DNA from: Phalacrocorax aristotelis
Lineage: Eukaryota > Chordata > Aves > Suliformes > Phalacrocoracidae
Direction of reading: 5' to 3'
NCBI RefSeq assembly: GCF_949628215.1
Contig: NC_134288.1
Location: forward strand, 9,369,682-9,433,681
Length of the DNA stretch: 64,000 bases
The translations under genes and the position numbers were made by a program. Below, piece by piece: positions 49,103-59,889 of this stretch; within the stretch, counting starts at the first letter, position 1, and the number at the start of each line of letters is the position of its first letter. Below the pieces are notes generated by a model. The model was not told the origin of the DNA and made no database searches. It was given only the letters and a program-made list of their open reading frames with translations.

Positions 49103-51258
49103 ATCACAGAATCACAGAATGGTAGGGGTTGGAAGGGACCTCTGGAGATCATCTCGTCCAACCCTCCTGCTTGAGCAGGCACACCTAGAGCAGGGGCACA
49201 GGACCGCGTCCAGGCGGGGGGTGAATGTCTCCAGGGAAGGAACCCCACAGCCTCTCTGGGCAGCCTGTGCCCCTGCTCTGGCACCTGCACAGGGAAGGGG
49301 TTTGTCCTCATATTGAGGTGGAACTTCCTGTGTTCCAGCTTGTGCCCGTTGCCCCTTGTCCTATCGTTGGGCACCACAGAAAAGAGTCAGACCCCATCAT
49401 CTTGACACCCACCCTTCAGATATTTACAAGTATTTATAAGATCCCCCTCAGTTTTCTCTTCTCCAGACTGAACAAACCCAGGTCTCTCAGCCTTTCCTCA
49501 CAAGGGAGATGCTCCTGTCCCCTGATCACATTCATAGCTCTCTGCTGGACTCTCTCCAGCAGTTCCTTGTCCTTCTTGACCGGGGGGGCCCAGAGCTGAA
49601 CACAATACACCAGGTGAGGCCTCACTAGGGCAGAGTAGAGGGGGAGGATAACCTCCCTTGACCTGCTGGCCACACTCCTTTCAATGCACCCCAGGATACC
49701 CTTGGCCTTCTTGGCCACAAGGGCACAGTGCTGGCTCATGGTCAGCTTGCTGCCCACCAGCACCCCCAGGACCTTCTCAGCAGAGCTGCTTTGCAGCAGG
49801 TCAGCCCCCAACCTGTGCTGGTGCGGGGGGTTGTTCCTCCCCAGGTGCAGGTCTTTACGCTTTGTCTTGTTGAATTTCATCATGTCCCACTCAGCCCAGG
49901 TCTCCAGCCTGTCCAGGCCTCGCTGGATGGCAGCACAGCCTTCTGGCATGTCAGCCACTCCTCCCAGCTTGGTATCATCAGCAAATTTGGTGAAGGTACA
50001 CTCTGTCCCTTCCTGCAGGCTATTGATGACTATGTTGAACAGGACTGGACCCAGCGCAGACCCCTGGGGAACACCGCTAGCTACAGGTCTCCAGCCAGAC
50101 TCTGCCCCGTTGATCACAACCCTCTGAGCTCTGTCGTTCAGCCAGTTCTCAAACCACTACTCTGTCCTCTCATCTAACCCACGCTTCCTTAGCTTGTCCA
50201 TGAGGATATTATGGGAGACAGTGTCAAAAGCCTTGCTGAAGTCAAGGTAAACAACATCCACTGCTCTCCCTTCATCTACCCAGCCAGTCACACCATCATA
50301 GAAGGCCATCAGGTTGGTCAAGCATGATCTTCCCTTGGTGAATCCATGTCGACTACTTCTGATAACCTTTTCCTCTACGTGTCTGGAGATGACCTCCAGA
50401 ATGAACTGCTCCATCACCTTCTCGGGGATGGAGGTGAGGCTGACTGGCCTATAGTTTCTGGGGTCCTCCTTCCTGCCCTTTTTGAAGACTGGAGTGACAT
50501 TTGCTTTTCTCCAGTCCTTGGGCACCCCTCCTGTCCTCCATGACCTTTCAAAGATGATGGAGAGTGCCTTGGCAAGAACATCCACCAGCCCTTCTTGTTA
50601 TCCTTGACATCCCTTGCCAAATTTAGTTCCAAGTGGACCTTGGCCTTCCTCTTTGCATCTCTGCGTACCCTGACAATGTTTCTATATTCCTCCCAAGTGG
50701 TCAGTCCTTTTTTCCACACACTGTGAACCTCTCTCTCCCATTTGAGTTTCTCTAGAAGCTCTTTGCTCATCCATGCAGGTCTTCTGGATCCTTTGCTTGA
50801 CTTCTTCCTCCTAGGGATGCTCCGATCTTGAGCTCAGAGGAAGTGGTCCTTGATCATTGATCAGGTGTCTTGGACCCCCCTACCTTTTAGAGCCCTAACC
50901 CATGGGATTCCTCCAAGCAGGTCTTTGAAGAGGCCAAAGTTGGCTCTCTTGAAGTCCAGGGTTGTAATCCTACTTGCCACTCTGCTTCTACCACGCAGGA
51001 TCCTGAACTCCACTATCTCGTGGTCGCTGCAGCCAAGGAAACCCCCTACTCTCATATCCTCAACCAGCCCTTCCTTGTTCATTAGTACAAGGTCCAGCAG
51101 CACATCTTGCCTCGGCTCCTCCGTCACCTGCATCAAAAAGCTATCCTTAGTGTTCTACAGGAACCTGCTGGATCGTACATGCCTCGCTGCGTTGCTTTTC
51201 CAGCAAATTATTAGGGTTGTTGAAGTCCCCCACAAGAACCAGGGCCTGCAATTGTGAG
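49103..51258 (-). mobile_element. CR1 LINE, 5'-truncated, 2.15 kb
   Basis: On the minus strand the element runs from the C-terminal part of the endonuclease (LDLVLMNKEGLVED, GCSDHEIVEFRI) through the reverse transcriptase ([42 protein letters not shown], the catalytic FADDTKLGG) to VYCVQLWAP. It ends in the characteristic CR1 3' UTR, whose complement starts with ATCACAGAATCACAGAATGG at 49105. A TAG after DERTE and other breaks interrupt the frame. It is the best-preserved element in the window and is 5'-truncated, as is usual for CR1. Confidence 0.95.
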
Positions 51259-51264
51259 GCTACT

Positions 51265-52440
51265 TCACATATAGCAAAGCTGATGTGGAAAAATGTGGAA
51301 AGATGCGGAAAGATGCCTAAGCTGTAAAAGCTGGGCTAGTGAATTGAGTGTATAAAGCAGCATTTGTGGCTTTAATATATTCCAATATAAATAAAGATTT
51401 GTAAAAACAGCAAAAAGCTTTGAGCAACAGGTTATTGGATGCCCAGTTATCAGCCAGCACTGTTAACCAAGAGCCCAGAGTTAATGCAAAGGAGAAGAAG
51501 CCTGGAATTCTGTAGGCTGCAGGATGTGAAGCTGCTACTGACCCCAAAAGAGCTGTGCTGGAAAATCAGCTTATTCCAGACAAATCCCCACTAACACTTG
51601 CACTCAGGCTGTCACACACAAATTACTGTATCAGGGTAATTTTTCAAGTTTCCAACAAGTGTGTGGGAAAAATCCAGAAAAGTGACAGGAGATTTTTAGC
51701 TCCTTTAACATTCCACCTGAAAAGTGGTTCCCAAGGATCATCCCACCTGTCCCCACAGCTGCCAGACAGTTCCCGGCAGACAGTATTTCCACAGCCTCAG
51801 AAAAACCACTGTGTGGTGGGACACGCTGAGCCACGTCAGCTCCAGATCATAAGGGCACTTTCATCCTGGTGTCCTCAACAGTTAATACCTTTGTGAGATG
51901 AAATGTGCTCCTAACAAAGCAGTGCATATTTCTTACACAATAAGGGGCTAATACGCTCCTATACACAGCAATGCAGATGTGTAAACTCAGTTTAGCTGTG
52001 CCTGGCTCCATACAGAACCTTGCACAACAAGCACTGCTGGGCTCCATGCTGCAAACAAGCCCCTGGCAAGGAGCTGCTTGCCCTGCAGCAGCTGTGATGA
52101 GGGCTTCAAATGAGTCAGAAATATCAGCAAGCACTTTGCTAGATCTGTGCCGTCATTGCATCACGAGCACCTCCTCTGCCCCCATCGGTCTGGCATGAGC
52201 AGCACCCAGCACTGCCCCAGCTGGGCAGGGGATGGGCTGCAGCAGGGCACCTGTGTGCACCAAACCCCAGCTCCTGTGTGAGGCTGTGTCAAAAATGCTT
52301 TCTGTAAGGTACCGGCTTGTTCCCTATAGGTAGAACGTCCTTTTCAAGCTGTCTGCCTGCCTGTGTGCCATATGGCATAGGGGCACAGCCAGAAACCCGT
52401 ATCAAATAAACATTTAGAGAGAGAAATACTGAGGCAGTGA
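51265..52440. other. No gene recognised
   Basis: A sequence of lower G+C between the CR1 and the 3' end of the intact BPIFB paralogue. I saw no exon, RNA gene or clear repeat here. Confidence 0.45.
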
Positions 52441-52445
52441 AATAT

Positions 52446-52451
52446 TTTATT
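52446..52451 (-). terminator. Polyadenylation signal of the intact BPIFB paralogue
   Basis: An AATAAA hexamer on the minus strand lies about 280 bases downstream of the proposed stop codon and would end the transcript near 52425-52435. Confidence 0.6.
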
Positions 52452-52726
52452 GAAAGAGCAATATGAGAGCAACTTTTATGCCTAAAGAATAGCTCTGCTT
52501 ACCAACCATGGATGTTAAAACTGGCCACAGAAAACCCTCTCTAACATCCACCAGCTGAGCAGCTTTCCCTACTTCTTATGCCAGGCTATGCCAGGACCAG
52601 CTGACCAGAGATGGTCACCTGTCCCCCTTGGGGCATGGCAATAACACAGGGCAGTGCTCAAGGGAGAATGAAGACAGAGACAGCAGAGAAGAGCAGGGCT
52701 CTGGGGCTCACAGCACATTGCCTGCC

Positions 52727-55700
52727 TCAGACGGTGAGCAGGGTCAAGGGTCCTCCCAAGCAGGATCTTTTTAGAGCAAGATGGTCAGAAGAGTCATCCA
52801 CCTGGAAGAAGCAGCACAAACAACTCCTTTTTCTCATTTGGACTTTCACCAACTTTTTCCTGTCTCCCAAGTGAGGTTTCCTTTTGGGTCCATGCAGGCA
52901 GAGGGACCTTTTGGAAACGGGGAGCAGCCCATGGGAGATGGGATGGCTGGGGTGTCACGGGGCTCGTGCCCTGGATCCCTGGGAGACCAGCACTGTGGGA
53001 AATGTGATCCTTACATCGGTGATGTCAACTTTGGCGTTACTGAGGCTGGTGTTGAGAATGTTGGGCAGAGGGACCAACACATGCAAGGCAGCTGCAAAAC
53101 CAAGTGAAAGCATCTCATCACAGGGGAAACCCCAAACACAGGCAGCAAGGGAAGGGAGAGAGTTCCAAATCCAGCTGAGTTTGAGAGAAGAGGGGACCCA
53201 GACCCCAGCCATACCATTAATGGCAGGTATGTATGCAGCCTCAAGGACTTGTTTGAGCCATCCTGCAAGTGGGGAGACCTGCAGGGGAAGATGATGTGTG
53301 TCAGTATCAGAAGAAGAGAGCAATGGTTATTGGGATGAAAACAGTGATGTCAGGGTTATCAAGTTCTGTTACTGTAGGATGGTCAGAGCTATGAAACATA
53401 AAGGCTGGGGAGCGTCCATCAGTGAAACTCTTCCAGGACAGAAGGTGGGAGCATACACAGGGACATGTGTATCTTTTTGGGTCATTTCTTCTTGGTTATT
53501 CCTCCTCCCTTCCCAGCACCCCCAGTGTGCTGCCAACAGGTGAACATATACATCCAAGTGTCACTGGTATAGGGTATAGGGGATCGACAGGGCAGACAAC
53601 AATTGGCCTCTGCCAAGAGAAGAAGAAACATGAAGACTGAAGAGAAATTGGCATTTTGGTTCTCCTTCCCTACACAGGCCTCTGGCCATCACATTGCTCA
53701 CTGCAGCACCTCGATCCAAAGCAGCATGCACTTACACTGAGAGGGTCGAGTCCCAGGGGTGTCCGTGTCAGGTTGATGCTACAAAAGATAAAAACAAGGC
53801 AGAGACAGGGTGCATCAGGTACAGGCCTCCTCCAGCCTTCAAAATGCTGCTCAGACCCTTTCTTGGTCCAGAATTTTGTCTCATCAACATAAAGATACAA
53901 GGATTTTGAAAATAAGGCAACTTTTTAAAACAATTCTCTCATCACTTCAGACATTCACTTGGTCTGAGGTTAGCGCTGGGAGGAGGCAGGAAAGCTCTGG
54001 CAGCCCTTTACATCTCTCCACGTCTACATCACACCCCTCGATCACTGCTACCAGCCCCATCTTCTCAGGTTCCTTGGAGGGTCCCCAAGCAGGGGACCCT
54101 CCTTGCCCACACCAACTACAATCCTTGGCTCTACCTGTCAAGAGCCAGGGAGGCTCGCAATTTGCCATCAGAGGCCAATGGGATGATGTTCAGAACAATG
54201 TCCTGAAATTGGAACAGCGGAAGAAATTATGTTAGTTCCCTGCATAGCTCCAAAGACTGAAAAGAAAACCCAGAGTATTTGTAAATAACCCATTCCAAGA
54301 AGAAACACCTGTCTGGGCCCAGAGATCACTTGTTTTTTCACAGACGGTATCATGTACCCCTTTCCCCAGGGTTCACCCTTCCTGTCTTTATTTTGTTCTT
54401 AACAAAAGTTCTCTGTCTTTATTTATTCCCTAAACATTTTACTGGCTCTTGCTTACGAGCATTTTAAAAGGACTGGGCACCACTGCTTTTAAGATGTACT
54501 GAATTCAAAAGTACAAGTACTGCACGGCTAAGGGCAGGGCAAGCCAAGTGGATGAGACTCACCCCACACTGTTTCGGAGGTCTTGTCCTCCAGGAGCACA
54601 CTCACCGTGTCAAGGGAGAAGAGGGGCTTCTGGGAGGACTGTAGAGGGGAACTGAAGATGTCAATGGAGGCTTCGAGGGTAGCGGTGGCTCTTCCTTCCC
54701 TCACAGCCACCACTGGTTTCTTGGCCACCCACACACGCAGCTCCAGTGGCAGAGAGCCAGGGAGGGCCTTGGTGAGCTGCACAGGGCAGGGGGAGTCAGG
54801 GAAAGGGGGTCTTTGTGTGGCCAGGGCAGGCGGAGAGGTTGGAGATCAATGCACACACAGGAGGTGGCTGACCTGCGGGATGAGCGGGAGAAGGGCAGAC
54901 GTGGACAGCGAGAGCCCATCAGGCACCTGCGGGAACAGCACCAGCAGCGTCAGTGGCTGGGAGGGTTTGCGCAAAGCCCACACTGGGCTCAGCGGGACCC
55001 CACAAACAAATACAAGCATGCAACAGCAAGCACCCCTGGGTCAACCCAGAAGGACCAGGACCCAGAAAGGGGTGTCATGACCCACCATCGAGTTGGTGAT
55101 GCTGAGGTTGAAGGCTTCTTGCTCCTGGAATGGCTTCAGCAGGACACCAAGGGCGCTCTGGGAAAGGCTGAGCTGCGGCGGGTGGCCAGTGACCAGCAGC
55201 AGGGTGACAGCGAGCGGTGGTCCCTGCGTGGAGGCCGCCACACCACCTTCCACATCCCCAATGGGGAGCTGCAGGGGACAGAGCAGGGGAGGGACATCGG
55301 CAGGCTCAGAGGGCTGCCCACCCAAAGACCTTGCGGAAAGGCTCGTGTGGGGTTAATCAATGCTTTAATAAACATACACCTGCTTCAGACTGTTCTAGCA
55401 CAGACAGTGGTTGCATTTGCTACAGTTTTCCCTTTAAAACCCTGTCGCTTCTCCTGATTGGTAAGACACACTGCTAATATTTTTGGTCTGATTATCGTCC
55501 CTATTAATTACATACTAAACTTTTACAAACTATTTATAAATGGAACCTGCTTGTGAATGGTGACCACTGCTTCTGTATGAAATTAAGCTTTTCTGATCAA
55601 CAACTCTGAGAGTGTTATAATTATGCTTAATTAAGTGGTGTCATCCCAATCTGGGTCATGTCACTCTAAAGGATTAGCAAGTAAAAATAAGGGTAGAGGC

Positions 55701-58700
55701 CAGTGGTGGCATTAGCATGAATGTGGCTGGACCACACTCATCAGCACCTTCCAGTGAATGCTTTCCTGAAGACAGCTGGAATAAGAGGTTCCTTTGGCCA
55801 ATAGCCACCATACTCAGATTAATTAGCCAAACTCACTAATTCCAAGGATTCTCGGCCAGGGGAAGCAGTGGCACTTACGTTTAGATCCAGCTGGATAGCA
55901 TCATTACTGAGGATGGAAAAGGGGGGCAGATCTCCCAGAGACCCAAGCGGGAGCACAGCTGTAGGATACAGGGAGGAAAGCTTTTAAAATACAATAGAGG
56001 GGCATGTTCCCAAATCCTGTGGTCTCAGGTGATATTGGAACCAACGGCAGTTCTTGCTCACAGCATTCCCAGCTGGAGAAGCCACTAGAAAGCCCTATTT
56101 TGCAGCAAAAATGTTGTTTCTAAAAGCAATAGTCCCTGAAGTGACTTTCTGCAGGAAAAATTGCTGCTGCTCTGGGGCAAGGGAAATTGAATGTTGTGCT
56201 TGAGCTGAGGGGTGTGCTTTTAGGAGGATGTTAAAATATTTGTATTTACCCAATATAAAAAAAAAAAAAGAAAAAAACACTAGCCCTACGTGCAGGGGAT
56301 CACACGGGAGCAGAGGAAAAGGAGGGTGCCAGCACTTACGCGTCCTGGAGCCGAGCAGAGCACTCACCACGTTGAGCTTGGTGTTGACAATGTTACACCC
56401 CTGGGGAGGCAACAAGAGGAATTAGAGTCCTGGGAGCCGCAGCAGCAGCGGACGTACATTGCATTAACACAACTGGTAAGAACTGGCTCTGCTGGGGTTG
56501 CACAGCACAGGCAGGAGCCACTGCCAGGCAGGCTTTGGTGGGATGCTCAGAACCAGGCAGGCAAGCGCCCCCTCTAAGCCAAGGTAGGCTTCACCTCCCA
56601 GGCAAGACTTGCTCACTGCGACTGCTAAACCTGCACGTCTTGGAAAAGTGTTTGCTGGCAGACCCTGGCACAGGTGATGGTGCTGGTGAGGTGCCGGTGC
56701 CCGCTGGCAGGGAGGATGGGCTGGCCAACCCAGCTGAGCCCGCAGCTGTGCAAACAGCCCCATCCGCGGGGGCAGCTGGCCCGCTGCCTGCCCTGCCCGC
56801 ACTGCCTGCCCAGCACCGTGCTGATGGCTCGCATGAAGATCTCTTTGCAGACTTACCACCTCACGCAGGACTTCACTAAGGAACTGGTTTAAAGGCTGAT
56901 CCAGAAGTGGCACTTTGGGTCTAGAAAACAGGAAAATAGAAAATAAAAAGTGACGTAGATTAATGTCTGGAAAACAAAAGTGCTTCACACAAGAGAAATA
57001 AGAGGCCTCGCTTGCAATGTCCAGGGCCATATTCAGTGCCAAAATATTACCAAAACCAAGCCCTCTGAATCCTGCCCAGTGCTAGGTTGCTAGCATAACC
57101 CAGAAATATTCTTTTCTTGAGCCCAAATTTTAAAATAAAGGTCAGCAGTTCCTCTCTGAGGCTGGCATCCAGGTAATTCAGCCTCCAAGGCATTAGGCAC
57201 AAAAGCACTGCCTTCAACGGCCAACAGTGCTATGGTTTCCCACTGCTGTGGGGGCCACAAGCTGGTCTTGAGTGCCCTGCTCACACAGATGCCAACCTCA
57301 CATGGATGCTACCTCACATCGATGCCTACCTCACATAGATGTTTATGTGTGAAGTCTTGCAGTCTTTATTGTTCTGGAGAGACTCCAACTTGTCCTGGAC
57401 CAGCATGACCACATCTGCTTCCACCTGCACGCAGAGCACCCCGCCCAGTGCACTGCATGGGGGGAAACACAGCACGCAGCTCAGGAAATTTGCTGGTCAT
57501 CTGCTTTCCAAAGAGGTGGTGATTCCCCTGCCCTGAGCCATGCCTCTGACGGACACGCCATACCTCATGCTCTCAACCAGCAACTGGGTGTTGAAGCCCA
57601 CCTGGTGCCCAAAGCCTGGCAGGGAGTGCAGATTTATTTTGGGGAGGGTGTTGTACACAATTTTTGGCCTGGATGATTGAAACAAGGAAAAGGCAGTCAG
57701 TAGCACATTTGTACAGTGGATGCCCTGTCCCCTCAGCCCCCAGCACTGTGGGCAATTGCAGAGCTGCAGTCTTGGAGTTTTGGGTCAGCAGGGAACCCCC
57801 CCAGCCAGGCACAGCTTGCGGCACATATAAGGCACACTTGCATGGCAGGCACATTCAGAAACTCCCAGCAGCTGACCCCCACTTATGAATCTGCCTGAGG
57901 AGAGGGAAGGAGGGGGCCCTGTGTGTTCAGACAGCAAGCTCCAGACCAGAGCCTCCTTTCCCCAGCATGGCCCAGATGTACCAAGGGCTGCTCAGGGACA
58001 CCCATCTCCCACTCTCACTCACCCTGTGAGATCTCCGCTATTTCCACCAAGAAGATTGCCAATGAGACCATCTTTGCCAATGAAATTATCAACGACATCA
58101 TCAAGGAGACCATCAACAAGATGTGTGTGAAGGAGATCACCAACAACACTATCTCCGTGAGGGGGACTGCTAACAGCACCATCTCTACCAAGGAGCCCAT
58201 CAAGATCATTAACTTTTTCAAGGTGACCACTAAGCAGGTTGCCAAGGACCTTCTGGAAGTCACGTTTGGCTAGTGAATGTTTAACATCTGAAAAAAAGGA
58301 TGAGAGGTCACTATGAGCTATGTGGACTCAGCACATTTGCATACTGTGTCAGTCTGGCTGTTCCTTCCCCTCCACTGTCCCTGTATTTCCCTCTTTATAC
58401 AAAGGGTGGTGGCACCAGTCACTGTAAAGTATCTGAAGTGCCATCTCCAAAGTGCTTTATAAATGCAAATTATCAGCATTACCACTACTGCTGAACAGAT
58501 CTGGACCAGCTTCTGATTTTCTGAGCATGGTCAAGAGACAGAAAGAGCAGAACTGGTCTCAAAAAAAAAAAAAAGATAAATCCTGTGTCTTCCATACACT
58601 TAGTATCTGCATCCACTTTGGCAACTGAGGACATGATTCCAAGACTTTGTGAAGCGATCAGCAGGCTGCAGAGGAGCAAAATGGCCCGGGAAGCAGACAT
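52727..58700 (-). CDS. BPIFB-family secreted BPI-fold protein (spliced, 15 coding exons)
   Basis: Coding exons, right to left: 58598-58700, 58023-58287, 57564-57668, 57330-57452, 56857-56920, 56340-56400, 55879-55958, 55086-55268, 54873-54926, 54606-54776, 54135-54202, 53736-53778, 53215-53278, 53015-53091 and 52727-52801. They give about 511 residues in one open frame, all with GT-AG introns. Residues 1-21 are a signal peptide (SRAILLLCSLLIASQSLG). Exon 2 inserts about 88 residues rich in Asp, Gly and Leu (GLLGRDG, GLLDDVVDNFIG) before the first BPI fold. Cys189 and Cys222 are the probable disulfide pair. The second fold ends with VLVPLPNILNTSLSNAKVDITD, resembling the end of BPIFB4. The final exon is uncertain: its acceptor is the best available, but the encoded VDDSSDH tail does not resemble relatives. 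It is a divergent avian BPIFB paralogue and does not look like the egg-white protein TENP. Its ligand is unknown. Confidence 0.82.
57286..57346 (-). repeat. Tandem repeat duplicating a splice donor
   Basis: About four imperfect copies of a 16-17-bp unit (plus-strand form ACCTCACATAGATGCCT) span the exon 4/intron 4 border of the BPIFB paralogue. On the minus strand each copy carries TGTGAG followed by GTAGGC, GTAGCA or GTTGGC, so the functional donor at 57328-57329 is followed by two or three near-copies at 16-17-base spacing. Confidence 0.75.
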
Positions 58701-58715
58701 CTTTGGTCCTGATAA
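58701..58715 (-). other. 5' UTR part of the signal-peptide exon of the BPIFB paralogue
   Basis: The acceptor TTTCCACAG lies 15 bases upstream of the start codon, the same spacing as in the BPIFB4-like gene at 38.6 kb. This supports both the ATG choice and a separate leader exon. Confidence 0.7.
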
Positions 58716-59799
58716 CTGTGGAAAGTGATTGCCATCAGTGAAATTTTGGGACAGTGAGCACAAGCCAGTGGGGGTAGGAAAGAAGAGGATGGAGGGGGGA
58801 AAAAAAAGAGGAATGACTGTCAGGGAAGACAAAATCAGAGAGGAAGCTGCTGGCACCTCTCCTGCCTCCTCACCATACTGGTGGGCACAGTAAAACTTGT
58901 GATGGCACTTTCCTGCAGGACGAACCAGAACTTCAACAACAGTTGCTCCAAAGACCAACCGTGACAGCAGCCAAGCGGAAAGCAAGTGGTGGTTTGGTTG
59001 TTCCTGTTTTAGTCCCTCAGTGCCGGTGACCAGTGTTGGTGACAGATCCGGACAATCTGGGGCACATCTGTTCTGGGTGGGAATTTCTCCAAGAAACAAG
59101 ATCCTGTATCCCCGGTGACGGGAAAACAGGACAATTGTCTCTAGTCATGGAAAGAAAAGCAATGACATCTACACAGGACAAATACACCAACATGCCTTGT
59201 AAGGAGAGCATCTCTTTGTCTGAATGTCATGATCTCCACACAAACATCAAACATATGAGGCTTCTCTCTGCATAAAAGCACCTTTTGCTAAAATTGTAAG
59301 AAGGAGAATATAATTTTTGAAGTTTCAGTGTGACTGAAATATTTTTGTGGGACCTCCAATTTGAAGTAGTTTTTTTTTTTTAAGAACCATAATGAACTTC
59401 ATTGCCCCAAATCTATTTAAATGTAAATAGCACATCAAAAAGGGATCAAAACAAGTGTGAGAGGTCTAATTCACCCTAGGTAGAAATCTATCTCAGATAA
59501 CAGAGTTATACCAAAAATAATTTAAGTGATAATTGTTTATGAAAAACCATGAAATATCCTTTCTTCTTCAAGGACTGCAAATACAATGAACACGCATGTC
59601 TGTTCTTAGGAAACTTATAGTGAAAGCCATTGCACATTTTGTTCGGGGCATGATTCAGGCAGGCAGCAAGCAAGAATAACAATTTTTGTTAAAAAGTCAA
59701 TACTCCTAAATGAACATTAGGAATTCTCTTTTGGAAGCATTCAGGTTTGCAGAAGCAGAAGCTAAGAACACACTTTTTGAGGAATAAGTTTGCTCTTAC

Positions 59800-59848
59800 C
59801 TGACCAAGCCCTTGAGTGTGAGGATCTTGCTAGCTGATGTTCCTTTCT
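59800..59848 (-). other. Non-coding leader exon of the BPIFB paralogue
   Basis: A minus-strand segment ends in GGCTTGGTCAG followed by the consensus donor GTAAGAGC and lies about 30 bases downstream of a TATATAT box. Joined to the acceptor at 58716, it gives a 5' UTR of about 64 bases. The donor side is well defined; the transcription start is estimated from TATA spacing. Confidence 0.6.
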
Positions 59849-59874
59849 GAAGATGACCTGCATCAAGCATCCTC

Positions 59875-59881
59875 ATATATA
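59875..59881 (-). promoter_or_regulatory. TATA box of the BPIFB paralogue
   Basis: TATATAT on the minus strand lies at the expected distance upstream of the proposed leader exon. The region is not CpG-rich, unlike the CDK5RAP1 promoter, which suggests tissue-restricted expression. Confidence 0.55.
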
Positions 59882-59889
59882 GAGCTTTA

